A stretch of DNA of 64,000 nt from NCBI GenBank assembly GCA_963971405.1, contig OZ020484.1, positions 29,720,770 through 29,784,769 on the forward strand. The letters run 5' to 3'. Positions within the stretch are counted from its first letter, which is position 1, and each line of letters opens with the position of its first letter. The notes under the pieces were generated by a model, which saw nothing but the letters and a program-made list of their open reading frames with translations, ran no database searches and was not told the origin of the DNA. The stretch is from Psococerastis gibbosa (lineage: Eukaryota; Arthropoda; Insecta; Psocodea; Psocidae). The translations under genes and the position numbers were made by a program. Of this stretch, positions 44,445 to 56,184 are shown one piece after another.

Positions 44445-45168
44445 ATGTAATGAAAGTAACGGAAAATTCTTTTTGGTCAGTTTAATCCCTAAAAGTTTTT
44501 CAGCCGGGGATTCCCCCTACCCAGTAAAATCGCCTACATCAAAATTCTCAACCTTCCTCCCCAAAATAAAATCCTAGTTTGCATGGAGGGGGGAGGGGAG
44601 TAGCTAGAATTGCTCCGTCCCATTGCTGCCTACTGGTTCTGTGCCAAATGAAAAGTCGGAGAAGAGAACACTAAAACCACTAATGTAATACTAAGTAATA
44701 ATAAAAATGTCAATAAACTTTAAAGCTGCCAAAATTTGGATAAAAAATACACAAAAAGCCAAAGCCAAAAGGGCTGCATATTTTCTTTGGTGGTTTAATT
44801 AAAAATCAGATACATTGAACAATGCCCATTATGCGGAAACAAGCAAAACGTAAAGAATTTAAGTTAATGGGTGAATTGAGTGTTTCAGCCTCTAATCTAG
44901 TCGTCACAGCGTGACACCCGGTAGCAGCTTAGAATGGGATAATCTTAATAAATTAACACGCCTCTATCACACGTCAAGCCTGCCGCAGGCTGCGTCAATT
45001 AGCAGCTACCAATTGTAGCAGTTTGTGTTGGTTAGATAGGCATTGTCTACGGAGTACTGGTCGAATCAAATAACCAATGCAATGTGCAGGTGGCAGGTGG
45101 CTAAGCAGTAGTAGTAATTGATGGTTTAACTCAGGAATTTTCAGTTTTATACGTTTCGTGTGCCCAGA
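44445..45168. other. Unassigned stretch
   Basis: AT-rich; no gene, RNA or repeat partner recognised. Confidence 0.4.
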
Positions 45169-45171
45169 ACA

Positions 45172-45232
45172 CAAGTGTCAGATGGACCGGACCCCCCCCC
45201 CCCCCGAAAACATTTCTGGCTACGGCCTTGCC
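45172..45232 (+). repeat. Short poly-C element, family Q, copy 2
   Basis: AAGTGTCAGATGGACCGGAC, C tract (45190-45204), GAAAACATTTCTGGCTACGG and CCTTGCC. Matches copy 1 at 41050 in order and orientation. Confidence 0.5.
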
Positions 45233-45234
45233 TA

Positions 45235-46190
45235 TAAGGGGGTTCTCTTCTGCTTAAGCGGCTTTGGATTGTACAGCCAAGTAGCCAAGTCCATATTTAC
45301 ACTCCCCACTTGCGTCCTCTCGCTTTTGGTAATTACTTCTTCATCTAGTTCCTGGAGAATATTAATAAAGAATTAAAACCCATCCTTTATGCGGGGGGGG
45401 GGGGGGGGGCGCAATTCCACCCTCTCCTGTGGAGCAGTTGAAAGCAATATGTTCGTGACTTATTGCCCTATCAAGCCCCTTATTGGCAGACGAGGGATGA
45501 GAACACTTTTGAAAAATCTTAAGCACGCTTGAAATGGGCGTCATCATTAAGCTTTTACCGTTCATAAAACTTCTAACATTGAGCTACACTTATCTAATAC
45601 GCCTCACGTATCATAACTTACATCTTAATTTGCTCCAACATTGCCATTAGCCTCTATGCCTCAATCCTTTTAATTATTTCTTTCAAACATGGAATATTGA
45701 TGGATCCGAATAAAAAGGAAGTTGAAGCCGTGAAACATGGATCTCCTTCGTACCCAAAAACTCTACACAAAAGTCCCATTAAATAGACGATTCAAGACGA
45801 AATTCCTTGAAATTCGAAAGCCTGGGTAGTCATAAAAACCAGATTGAAGGTAAATGGCGGCGAGGTGTTCAAAGCTCATATTACTATCAATTGGGAGCTC
45901 AAGTAGGGGTTGGCTGGGTCTGATTTGGCTTGGGTTTCAATCCTTCCAGGCTGCGGCTAACCGCATGTCCTTGGGTCTCTACCTAAACCTAGGAAATAAT
46001 TGCAGATTGAGGCTGACTCCGACATCAGCGAACAATCAAAATCAGGAGAGCAGCTGAATTGGTAGGACATGATGTGGCAGGTGGACCTCAAATTAAGAAA
46101 AAAAAATTTTCTTTAAATGCCACTTCTATCGAAGATTGGAGATCATCATGGGAATTGGGAACTTGGAAACTGCTGCTCTAAAAAGTTAAG
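45235..46190. other. Unassigned stretch with a long G tract
   Basis: A G tract at about 45391-45409 stands alone. Short frames up to 67 codons. No gene recognised. Confidence 0.4.
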
Positions 46191-46199
46191 TTGTGCTCT

Positions 46200-46480
46200 T
46201 GCCAAACCATTACCTCAGATTTTTCAACCAGGATGTTCTTCTTCTGCTGGGAGCGCTCAGTCCTTCTATCTTCCTTTGAATTATAACATGCAGAAGGCGA
46301 TACTTTTCGTTGCTCATAATATTGCCGAAACATGTTAGTTTCTGTTTCTTAACCGACAGCAGCAACTCGGCTTCTGTATCCATTCGCCTCAAGCCCTCAG
46401 CATTGGGGTCATGATCTCTCCAGTATATGGGCATATCCTTGGCCCATCTCTCATACCAAACACGTAGAGAACTCTAGATC
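46200..46480 (-). pseudogene. LINE (RTE-like) C-terminal remnant, copy 2
   Basis: The minus-strand frame 46210-46434 reads DTEAELLLSVKKQKLTCFGN, then EKYRLLHVIIQRKIEG and RRRTSWLKNLR. It matches the C-terminal region of RTE/BovB-like LINE proteins and the remnant at 6395-6530. The GHI of the usual FGHI box is FGNI, and no polymerase core remains. It is longer than copy 1 on the N-terminal side. Confidence 0.8.
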
Positions 46481-46489
46481 AAGATGAAT

Positions 46490-48230
46490 GAAAACGGAAA
46501 AATAACATACAGAAATTGTGCAATATGAACGTTCGCGCAGTTGTTTATATAAAAAAACAGATGCAAATATTGAGTAAAAGCAGTCAAAGCCGATGGAGTA
46601 AATAATAGAGTGCGTTGATAGAGAAATCTTTCATGAATACACCAGAAGCAAAATAAACAAGGGGGACTTCAAAAAAATCTTTCAAACCCACCATTCAAAA
46701 AAATAATAAACCATGAAGTATTCAAAGGTGCATTACGGAAATCCATCGAGAACCGTAGAGTGTTACAATAAAAATAAAAATAGAAAGGGCTCTTCTGGTA
46801 TAAAAAGAGGCAGCCGGCAGTCAAAAATTTAGTATTATAGCCCGGGGCCGCCCTTTTGTGCATGGATAATAGGCCGCTCTTAAACCCTTTCTCACTGTTG
46901 TTTGAGGGTTCTTTGTCACTCACCTCGCACTTCAACTATAATTTTCGAACTCTGAACTGTTTGAGGTACTACAAGGTAGGGAGTGAAAACTCGTTTACTT
47001 TTGGTAACTTCATAATGCAGATGTCTTTCTTTCATTCTTCAAGACAATAATTACTGGGCGCCGCTAGTGTTATAATTACAGGCTTGGAGATGACAAACGT
47101 AATTGATGATGATCATGACATGCAGACACGACAGGTACAGAAAACCGAGAAGTAAAGGGTTCTGACCTTCACAAATTGGAAAAATATTTTTAGGGCTGCA
47201 TTGAAATTATTCATAGTTCACAGCACAGTAATGGTAGGCAATATCTTATAATATAAAAATTCAACAACGCCTGGAACAATTTGGACAATTCTTTTTTTTC
47301 AATGTTCATTGAAGTTCAACGATGGTTTTTACGGCGAAAAAAATTCGAATAATTGCCAGAAAACCCCTAAAAACAGCCCTTTTCTTTTTTCCCATACTTT
47401 TCGAACTAAAACGTTGAGTCAATTTGAGCTTTATGTTTAGCTTATAAGCGAAATTCTCTTCTTTGCCTGTGTCCGGACCTAAAAAAGGGAGACTTCCATG
47501 TCCATAAGCTAAGTGTAGGGGACTGTTCTAAAGGGGCGCAGGGGGGCGGGGCCGCGAGGCATGAGATTTCTAATAACAATCGGTAGAAAATAGTTAAATT
47601 TATTATAAGGAATGTTTGAACCTACAATGCTTGCAAGTACAATACTAATTAGACGTTTCACCAAACCAAAGGAAAGTTCGAACTTTAGAGTTAAAATTGA
47701 TCACTCAACATCCAAAAATCTCCGCTGGCACACATTTACTTGGAATGTTTCTTCCATCAAGAAAAAACTACATAATTGCTTTTTATTGCACCCATTTCTG
47801 ACAGTCTGAAGTAAAATAAAAAACCACACCACAGCAAAAAAGGCAAACCCAATATTTTATACACAATGTTGCCATCATCCTTCAAAGACAAAAACAAAAT
47901 TGCAAGTCACTGCGTTTGGAGATGTTGTCGCACACAACATAACGGCATCCCACCGAGGATCATTTAGGTATAATTAATTAGGCGAGGTTGATGAATAGCG
48001 TGGCCGTCCGCTGACACATTAGCATGGCTACCCGCGGCTCATCCCGTGTCAGGGGGCAAGGGCGGAGGTTACGTGTCACAGATGTGATGGATATACACTG
48101 AGCATATATTAAAGAGATGCCACTGGACACACCTTTCAATGGATCAACATTCATTTTTTTTCTTTTTATGGGAGTGTTTTTGAACTGTGATCCGCAACCA
48201 TGTGTGTAACCAAATCCAACGCACCACGCT
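46490..48230. other. Unassigned stretch containing repeat V copy 2
   Basis: At 47487-47560 lies the GAGACTTCCATGTCCATAAG repeat also found at 5628. The rest is AT-rich, with frames up to 88 codons and no recognisable domain. Confidence 0.4.
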
Positions 48231-48237
48231 GTTTATC

Positions 48238-48425
48238 GAGAGACCACTTAGTGATGCGGTTGTCCGCTAGGTGTCTCTAATTATCTGGAGACAAGTTCGT
48301 GTTAGCGGGGAAGATTTGGCGATGTGGTGGTCCGGTAGGTATCTCTCTAAGTGTCTGGAGACCACTTAGTGTTAGCGGGGACGACTTAGTGATGCGGTTG
48401 TCCTCTAGGGGTCTCGCTTGCCTTC
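48238..48425. repeat. Degenerate ~70-bp tandem repeat, 2.7 units
   Basis: Units share AGACCACTTAGTG, TTAGCGGGGA, GATGCGGTTGTCC, CTAGGTGTCTCT and TCTGG, starting near 48240, 48288 and 48359. The first unit lacks the TTAGCGGGGA part. Moderately GC-rich compared with the surroundings. Confidence 0.65.
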
Positions 48426-48439
48426 AGGTAGCGGAGAAG

Positions 48440-48785
48440 AGTGAGACATACGCTCCTCCGTAATTCCTACTCAAGTTTCACTTCTATTGTGTGTTTTTAC
48501 AACACCATTTTTGTTCTTTCTAAGATGGAAACCGGTCAGGTTTGGTAGCCCTTATAGTTTATACTGCAGCCTTTGGCTTATTGTAACCAGGTTTGCGTCC
48601 TTTTTGTAACTTGAGGTTTCTCTTTCAGTCCCACTGGTGACACCTTTCCTAAGCTCAAGTAGCTGTGTCAGCCCCTGGACTAAGCCCGGTTATCGTTTCT
48701 CTACACTCCGGACTTCATTCGTCCCCGTGGGCGTGACGTGCCCACTCGACGATGTATTAAAGAAAAAAACAAAAAATAAGAACAG
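48440..48785 (+). repeat. Possible retroelement 3' region ending in A-rich tail
   Basis: AACCGGTCAGGTTTGGTAGC and CCCTTATAG...CTGCAGC...TTATTGTAACC match the complement of 54655-54735. The region ends GATGTATTAAAGAAAAAAAC followed by more A's, like a poly-A tail. No coding segment is attached, so this is tentative. Confidence 0.35.
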
Positions 48786-48789
48786 ACCG

Positions 48790-49540
48790 CATACCGGCGG
48801 TTAGTATTAGAATTGAGGATTTCTCCTAACAATCGACGAAATAACAGCTGTGCCTACCGTTGCCGTTTAAATTCAGGTCAGCTCATAAACTACCGTAACA
48901 TGGGGTACGCCGGTTACGCGCATGACAACGTGCCAGAGCTCGTGCCAGAGCTCAAAGGTGTGATGTGAAAATTCTTACCTGAAAATAAGAAAATTTTGTT
49001 ATTATTTATTATGAACAAATTTTTAAAAACGCTTTCTGAGCTTTCTAAGCAAACAAGGCTTGAAAATCAGAGTTTACAGTTTTCTCCCTACACGGAAACC
49101 CTTTATAGTCTACCTATATTAAATTAACAAATGACAATAATGTTGTCCATCGTGTATTGTTAGTTAATAAGAACAACGTATAAGGTCATTGTCATATCTT
49201 GTTCCACGAAGACAGTAATCAAAGGTAATTGCACTCTAATAAAATGAGGCATCGGCATATAAATTCCCACGGCATGCAAATCGCATCGAATAATCGCCAA
49301 TTCTATCAAGGCGAACGTATGATATCTCTGTTTTGCTATAATAAACTGGTGAGTAGTGTAGTACGGCTAAGTGTAATACATACTGCACTATTCAACTATT
49401 CACAAAACATATATAAAATCTAACAAATTGTTTCATGTACATTCAATTCCTGGTACAACAGTCATAAGTATGGTAACTACTATACAAGCAACATGGTATG
49501 TTCCCTCCCCTAGGACAATCCCTGGGAATGATTTGAGATA
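48790..49540. other. Unassigned stretch
   Basis: AT-rich; a short direct repeat GTGCCAGAGCTC at about 48930. No gene recognised. Confidence 0.4.
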
Positions 49541-49551
49541 GGGTATGAATG

Positions 49552-49750
49552 GTATGATCAACTTCGGTGGTAAGATGGTAGCGTGCTTGTACGTGTGCGA
49601 GTCTCTAAACGCCATGCGATTGGAGACGTGTCGTAACTCAGCACAAGTACTATTAATTTACTCATTGGGGCGACTGAAGAGGTCAACCGGATACATTCAT
49701 AAAATTGTTTGTATGCGATTAGACTTTTATTAAAAAAACAAATAAAAATC
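49552..49750 (+). repeat. SINE family 3, copy 2
   Basis: The head GGTGGTAAGATGGTAGCGTG resembles an A box and GTGTGCGAGTCTC a B box, only about 30 bases apart, closer than in a tRNA. The body carries GGAGACGTGTCGTAACTC and GGCGACTGAAGAGGTCAACC, and the tail is ATTAAAAAAACAAATAAAAA. Copies at 54473 and 31992 (minus) support a mobile family. A shortened tRNA-derived head is inferred. Confidence 0.75.
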
Positions 49751-49779
49751 TTTTTGTTGCCTTGTATAGAAGCAATACT

Positions 49780-49822
49780 CTCTTAAATTTTGTGCTGTCA
49801 ATTTTCTACGGAACGTACTCTT
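49780..49822. repeat. Fragment of TA-flanked hairpin family C end
   Basis: TTAAATTTTGTGCTGTCAAT and TTTCTACGGAACGTA resemble the right end of family C (TTAAATTTCGGGCTGCCAAT, TTTCCTACGGGCTGTA). Only this terminal piece is present. Confidence 0.5.
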
Positions 49823-49829
49823 AAGACAC

Positions 49830-51675
49830 GTAAAAAATCCATCCTGGATCCTTGCCAAATTAAAATCACGGTATCCGCCCCAGGCCCGACTCCTAAGCCT
49901 CCTTCCCTACACTCATATATATAGAAAGGTTGCTGGTTTCCAATACTAGGATGAGCATTCTGAGATGTAAACTATAAATTATGTAGAAATAAAATCAATA
50001 GCCCCCTATTCTAGCCAAGGCAAGAGATAAACAAATAGATGTGCGAGGAAGCTGTTTAAGGACTACATGGAAAAGCTCTCACGCTCAGGCAGAAGAATCG
50101 ACCAGCACATAAACCACATGAACCTAAACAAGATGAACTACTTACCGCCAATTAGTTGACTATGTACCCTATATGGGTTTTATGATGTACCTACCAACTG
50201 CATTTTAGCCAATAACGCGTAAAACTATTAAAATAAACATTATGTGATTTTAAAACAATTTTGTTCATTGGAAATATTTAAGTATAAGAAATATGATAAT
50301 ATGAAACCCAGATATCTGACAGAAAAGGGATTTCTGATGTGATCTATAGGGGGAATTGATTGACAGGAACAACTGGTTTATAGCTCAGTTTGTTCCGGGA
50401 TGAAGGGTAAAATCTGGGGTAAGTAAAGAAATTCAACTAGGTCAGCGAAATATTGTCCGAGAGACGCCATTTTCATACCATTTGCGCACTATAAGGTAGT
50501 TCTCCCGATAATCTCAGCTAGAGAGCTCATCCTAATACGGATCTAGGGTGAGGAATCGTAAGTTTAGAACATCGTTTAGAATCGGTTATTAACTCGAGGA
50601 TGCCTTCTGCAGACAGAATCGAATAGTGACTGATACCTAACCTATTAATGTGAATTGAAAGAAATTACACGTCATATTCTATTAAATCCGGTAGGTAATT
50701 TTTTTAACGCCACATGGGAAGATCATGAGATGGCTTCTCGGTATATGCCCTTACAGCTAATTCCACATACCAACAGGAATAATAACTAGCCTAAATTATA
50801 TACTAATATTTACTCAACACTGCTCGTAGGCTGTAAGCTGCTGCATGAAACAAGCACAAAATGAAAGCAGCAGGTATATTACAATAAAACCAAGTAGCAA
50901 GACTAATGCGCTGGAAGCCCCATAATACAGAGAGACAAACACTTCAAGATGGGTTCAGAACCACCTAAGTTTCCAGCGCTTTAGCCACAACAATACTATA
51001 AAGCATCAATACCACGGCAGACCACACAAGCTTTGGAGCAATAAATAACTTGGAATCCGAGATAAATTCCTGGGTAACGACGAACAGTAGAGTTCAGTAG
51101 AGGCTGAGAAGACTAGTTACAAATTCAACAGACTGGTCTAGTGAGCGATTTAAATGAAGGGGAATTCTTCAGAACTGACGGACACGACCACCCGCAAATG
51201 GTGACTTCCACCTGGAAATTAGGTACTGCCATAGGCGATTCCAGAATTTGGTCCAGGTAAAGAGGAGGGGGCATATTTACTGTCAAATACATAGAAGTTT
51301 CCATTTATATGTAGACCAAGGGGCTTCCCCACCCTGTTATTTTTCTAATGGGTGTTCCAAGAATCTTTCGTGCAGCATCAAAATTTCGGAACCAAGTTAG
51401 GTTAGAAACCCAAATGTAATTTTTTGTGTACTTAAAAAGCTAACAAATAGGCTAATTAGGTTGGCAGATATCAACACAATGTACATCACGTATCAGAGTA
51501 TCAGGGCCCAAACAAGTTGGTCAGCTTGAATAGAATTTTATGTATTTTCTTGTTTATTCAAGAATGAGATTCCTGAAAAGTTCAGTCTGCGCATTTTCAC
51601 TAGGGGAAGGCATGTGCCGAGGAAAGGGCTTAACTAGCCGAAACGGAGAAAAATGTCCTCCTACACTCTTGGCAT
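49830..51675. other. Unassigned stretch
   Basis: No open frame of note on either strand, no RNA gene and no repeat partner recognised in nearly two kilobases. Confidence 0.4.
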
Positions 51676-51680
51676 CATTT

Positions 51681-51783
51681 ATGAGATCACTCACGAACCA
51701 AGTCATATGAGATCACTCAACTAACCAAATCGTATGAGATCACTCACCAGCCAAGTCTTATGAGATCATTCCCTAACCAAGTC
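51681..51783. repeat. 26-27-bp tandem repeat, four units
   Basis: ATGAGATCACTCACGAACCA at 51681, then ATGAGATCACTCAACTAACC at 51707, ATGAGATCACTCACCAGCC at 51734 and ATGAGATCATTCCCTAACC at 51760, each followed by AAGTC or AAATC. No coding capacity. Confidence 0.85.
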
Positions 51784-51784
51784 A

Positions 51785-52200
51785 ATGTTGCTGACGGACG
51801 GCATGGCGAACTACGTGACAGACACCATTAGGAACCGGGCCCTGGCACCAGGCCTGGCCCGCCAAACAAGCGACATCCGCCCTCCCAGGAAGGCGAAACT
51901 CATAAAACTGCCAAACACTGCAGCATCCTGAGTGACTGAAGACAATGGACGACGCCGGATGTGCATACTAACAGGTTCTGTCCATACGGCGCCGACGCCC
52001 CGACATCTTCTAAGATACCAAACGTGAGAATCCCGCAAGAAGACAGCCAACGAGATCGGTCAAAAAGAGGTCGCGTCAGGAATAGCTTACGGTTCACAGC
52101 TTTGGCAACGCCGCGGCGCTTGTACCATTTTCTCATCTCACCGGGACTGCAGCGCTTTTATGCGTGCATCGGCCATAAAAACCTGGTTTATTGACAGTCG
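51785..52200. other. GC-rich island of unknown origin
   Basis: Composition switches abruptly to GC-rich (GGCCCTGGCACCAGGCCTGG region) compared with the AT-rich surroundings. The plus-strand frame from 51785 reads MANYVTDTIRNRALAPGLAR and stops near 51930; the next frame has GRRRMCILTG. Minus-strand frames of 78-79 codons overlap. I recognise no family. A decayed transposon coding region or a horizontally acquired or host exon fragment are all possible. Confidence 0.4.
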
Positions 52201-52204
52201 CAAG

Positions 52205-52612
52205 CTTGCTATAACACTGTACGCCCGCAAACAATGACAACAACACCGAGCAAGAAGTTAAAAGCCCGGCAAATGTCCGCTTTTGGGTTTATATGGGCTT
52301 TTAGGCCTAATAGACTTTATCCGCTTATGGGCGGTGTCAAATATAATGGAACTTTATAAGCCAGGCTTCAGGGCATTCCGAGTTTCGGATGAAAAAAAAT
52401 TAATCCGCAAGCGTTCGTGTAGCGGTAGAATTAGCAGTAATTTGATAACCTGTCTGAAAATTCGATAATTGAGTAATTCCGTCTAAATTGTATTCGGGCC
52501 ATTTGCAACTTGAAGCTGCCCGGATAACCTTGAAAATCCTCGAAATTAGGTACTAGCTCCTTGAAGCTAGAAAATGCTAATGACATTTGCACAGTCGAGG
52601 GCTCGAGGCATG
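52205..52612. other. Unassigned stretch
   Basis: Nothing recognised. Confidence 0.4.
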
Positions 52613-52615
52613 ATA

Positions 52616-52696
52616 GATGTCAGGTAGAGTTATGGTACGGACGCCGACTTTCACCCGAAAGGTTGTTGATTCGCGTCCTACACTAGTGACATTTTC
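52616..52696 (+). repeat. tRNA-derived SINE, family 1, head-only copy
   Basis: ATGTCAGGTAGAGTTATGG (A-box area), CGACTTTCACCCGAAAGGTT and GTTGATTCGCGTCC (degenerate B box), followed by CACTAGTGACATTTTC. The body is missing, as in the copy at 10071. Confidence 0.75.
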
Positions 52697-52699
52697 ATT

Positions 52700-53350
52700 A
52701 ATGACCATATGGATTTTCAGTAATTATTGGTATTGCTTGCCCATGAATATTTGGCCATCGGGAAACTGATAGACGTCCTCGATGTCAACCTACAACTGTG
52801 GGCAACAGGCGTAAGTATGACTTCACCAAGTTCGGGTAACGAGTCCAAGGAACCGTCTTACCAATATACCAATACCGCATACAGTAACACATTAATTAAA
52901 TTACCGCAGTATGCAATGTAATACATGAAATCAACCCGATCCCGTCGGCATGCCCTAACATAAAAAACTAAAAATACCACTGATTAAAAAGCTGAGATCG
53001 ATAATGTAGCCTACTTATTAATAGCCAGCTCGCATCTTATCAGTTTTGGCCTGCCCACGTAAAACTGACTATTGTAGACATTCTGATTCACCACGCCGGA
53101 AGGAAACACTGAAACATTATGAATTTATGATGCGGATACCTAATCTGCAGTAGCGATGCACAGGACATGGCTACAGTATCAACTCACGAAATACACAAAT
53201 ATTACAACTACGGTTACATAATCGTAAAATTGAAGGAAATCAAAATTTGATAATTTGAGGGTAAAATAAATAAATTAAGAATTAAAGACAATTATTTTAG
53301 GGGAAGCGGATAAGGCGGATCTAAAGTAATTTTCTTAGGATGGACAAAAC
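52700..53350. other. Unassigned stretch
   Basis: Frames up to 64 codons; nothing recognised. Confidence 0.4.
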
Positions 53351-53354
53351 TGGA

Positions 53355-53660
53355 AGTAGGCTTCTAAAGTTTCGACGCTCGGCCAATAAGAAGAGCCCTA
53401 CTTCCGTAACGAGTGCCTCACAGACCCAGTCTTCTTACCGACACTAAGCAATAAGCAACTTGGCAGTTGTAACAATAAAATATGCTAGATATGGTAGCTT
53501 ATAGGTTAACAACAATAATAATAATACAATCTGTTTTTTGCATGACAAAATGTAATTTTACAAATAAATAAATACATAAATGTATGCTTTTAGCTGTGGA
53601 TTATAAGAGCCCGAACACAACGGACATGGGTAACATGATAATGACGTCACATGTCAAAAT
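53355..53660 (+). repeat. Repeat U copy 2 followed by repeat T copy 2
   Basis: CTACTTCCGTAACGAGTGCC and CTCACAGACCCAGTC (U) match 43500-43550. Then CAGTTGTAACAATAAAATAT, TAGCTTATAGGTTAAC and the GACATGGGTAAC...AATGACGTCACAT end (T) match 14440-14830. U and T are adjacent here but separate in their other copies. This T copy lacks the ~200-base expansion of copy 1. Confidence 0.55.
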
Positions 53661-53664
53661 GAGC

Positions 53665-54465
53665 AACAAGAATAGTTGAGGATTTGTTACCACTCTTTTT
53701 CGCTCACTGACTGCAGAAATTGTCTCGGCTGTTAACATAGGCTCGGTTAACAATAATAACACTCCTGCGGCTCACAGGCTAACGCAATTTGGTAATGTAG
53801 AAATCTATCAAACGAATAAAGGAGCAATGAGAGTCGTTTATGAACAGTGTGCATTCCTACTAGACCTACAATGCCATGGCCTTCCTGGGAGAATTTTAAA
53901 ATCAAAGAAATGCTACATGGCAACTGCTCCGTGCGATTCCAAGCCAAGATGAGTCGGAACTCATTAATTTGTATGGTGGTGCCTGCTTGATTATGTTAAT
54001 GCTCGGACAACAAAGACTGTCAACAGCGGGTCGTGTTTTCCATTGTTTCCATTCGGTCACGAAGCTACGTCACAAGACTTTTGCGACAATTATCAATGCA
54101 TGGCGTCGGGGCATGTGTCTGACATGGAAAACCCACGGGAACTGGCAGAAAATCAGGGGAATCAAGTGCCGTGAAGAAATTGAGCCATTAGCATAGTTTC
54201 CAGAAAGAAACATAGTGCTTCTTTTTGGAATCCCTGGCTTGCAGCAGCTTGTTAAAGTGAACAATTATAACACTGCGCATCCTGCTGTTGCTTAGTTCGA
54301 TGGTCGTAATGACCGTGTACATTATAGAGGCAGCCAAGAAGCCTGTCATAATTCGCAAACACTTGCTGGTATAATAGGAGTTGGTAAGTTTCTGAGACAG
54401 TTGACAGCGACATGAGCTTATGATAGTTGTACGTAGTAGGAGACAATGATTGTGAAGCCTCAGGT
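53665..54465. other. Unassigned stretch
   Basis: A 75-codon plus frame (53969-54196) with no recognised family. No repeat partner seen. Confidence 0.4.
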
Positions 54466-54472
54466 TGTAATA

Positions 54473-54662
54473 TCGGCTTGGGTGGCAAGGTGGTAGTGTG
54501 CTTCAACTTGTGCGAGTTTCCAAACACCATGTTATCGGAGACATGTCGTAACTCGGATAAAAGTACCTATAGGTAACTAAGTGAGGCGACTGAAGAGGTC
54601 GATCGGATACACACATTAAATTGCATGTTTGCGATTAACCTTTTTGTAAAAATAAAAATAAT
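54473..54662 (+). repeat. SINE family 3, copy 3
   Basis: GGTGGCAAGGTGGTAGTGTG, GGAGACATGTCGTAACTCGG, GGCGACTGAAGAGGTCGATC and GCGATTAACCTTTTTGTAAA in the same order as at 49552, ending in AAATAAAAATAA. Moderately diverged from that copy. Confidence 0.78.
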
Positions 54663-54740
54663 AGGAGGGGAACCGGGTTACCATAAGCTGCACTGCTGCA
54701 GTAAGGGCAACCAAACTCTACCGGTTATGACCTAAGGATT
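54663..54740 (-). repeat. Dispersed repeat W, copy 2
   Basis: The minus strand reads AACCGGTAGAGTTTGGTTGC, CCTTACTGCAGC and TTATGGTAACCCGGTT, matching 48528-48610. It directly follows the SINE 3 tail. Confidence 0.55.
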
Positions 54741-54744
54741 AACA

Positions 54745-55700
54745 AAAAGTGAAGAAATTCACAAGCAACATAGCCAGGACTTAATTATATGGAAGGAATT
54801 CATGGCCATAAAAACAACGTGGGTAGAAGGGAGTGATGTAAATCTGTGTTTGTGAAGCACTTAAATACGAAAACCACTAACCACAATTGCAGCTTTTCTA
54901 TGATTGGCTAACAATATAAACCCTGGCATTGACTGTCGCTAAAAAACAAACAAAATATTGAAAATTAATTTCTACTAGTATTGTATATTAATTCTCTATC
55001 CCCTTAATACGAAGGGTAGACTCGTACTCTTGTATTGTCAAATTAGAAAGTGAAAACATTGACGATAGGTGGTGCCTCCCATCGAAAACAGTCGTAATAA
55101 TCTATTTTTTTGCAGTTATTTTACCCTACGTCTCTAATGCGTTAAGTTATCGCATCATACAGGCTATAATGTACATTTACTCACAGTAAGCAAATGCAGT
55201 GGTTGGCTCAACATGGCTCAGTTCAGATAAAGGAGACAAACACAATGACAAAGTATATCGAATAATGATTCACCAGACAAATACAATAACAACGATAAAA
55301 AATTGGAAAGCAACTAGATTGAATAAGTTGAGGCCCGACATTACACATGCATGAACAAAGACAGTATCTTCCATCGACGTACATGTAACTAGTAATAGAG
55401 AGCAACCACCAAATGGATACAGTTAGGCATATAAACCATTAAAACACAAAAAGTTTGTAAAACACATCTGCAGCCACAAATCAGACCAAGTTTCAACTCC
55501 AATAAACAAGTCGGCAACCCCTCCATGCATATACTCAAAGTCAGTTTTGTATTTTTTCCTACCCTCCGTAGTTGATAAACTGGCGGAAAGGATTTACTGG
55601 TAAAGTTTTCAAATGTCTGATTTCAACGTAAACATTTCGATAAATCTTTTAAGAAGTGAAACCTGCTGGAGGAGAAACCAGAAAATATACTGCTAGTCGG
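54745..55700. other. Unassigned stretch
   Basis: AT-rich, frames up to 60 codons, nothing recognised. Confidence 0.4.
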
Positions 55701-55704
55701 ACTT

Positions 55705-56000
55705 TCGGACCTTAAAGGTCAAGATTGGACAAAGGAAACCTGCAGGAAGCAACACACCTTTTTGGTGACAATAACATACCTAACTGAAAAACATGACAGA
55801 TTGAGAAGGCATTGTCAGAAGTGGGATAAACAGTAAAGTTGTAAAAGGTGTCCAAACAATGAACAGGTGAGACTCCAAGGAAAAAATGGCGGACTCGGAG
55901 CCTTGGAAAGAATGGGGGACTGTTAGTGTACATATTACGATGAACGTTCCAGAATGGAAGTGGGTCACAGTCAATGTCAAAACGCATCTTAACTCAAACA
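55705..56000. other. Unassigned, overlapping minus-strand open frames
   Basis: Minus frames 55712-55987 (91 codons) and 55780-56001 (73 codons) overlap in different phases. The outer part (TCCAGAATGGAAGTGGGTCA, plus strand, 55949) resembles TCCAGAATATGGTCTAAGTG...GGTCATAGTCAATG at 57411, so a dispersed repeat is likely and I do not call a gene. Confidence 0.4.
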
Positions 56001-56184
56001 CTTTTCTGTTAATCCCATAACACCCAGATTATTTAGTACATGTACAACAACAGTTACTGTATGCATAATAAAATAACTGCCAGCCAGAATTTCACGGTTG
56101 TGAAGCGTTATTACTAACCTTTGAAAAAGAACCGGTCCGAGTTTACTCGAGCATGCTTTCCAATTTATCAATTAGTAGATAGGG

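Noticed and set aside
51811..52136. Minus-strand 78-79-codon frames in the GC-rich island
   Set aside because: They overlap in different phases and mirror the plus-strand GC-rich sequence, with no recognisable product.
55712..56001. Two overlapping minus-strand frames as a small gene
   Set aside because: They overlap in different phases and part of the DNA recurs at 57.4 kb, so a dispersed repeat is likelier.
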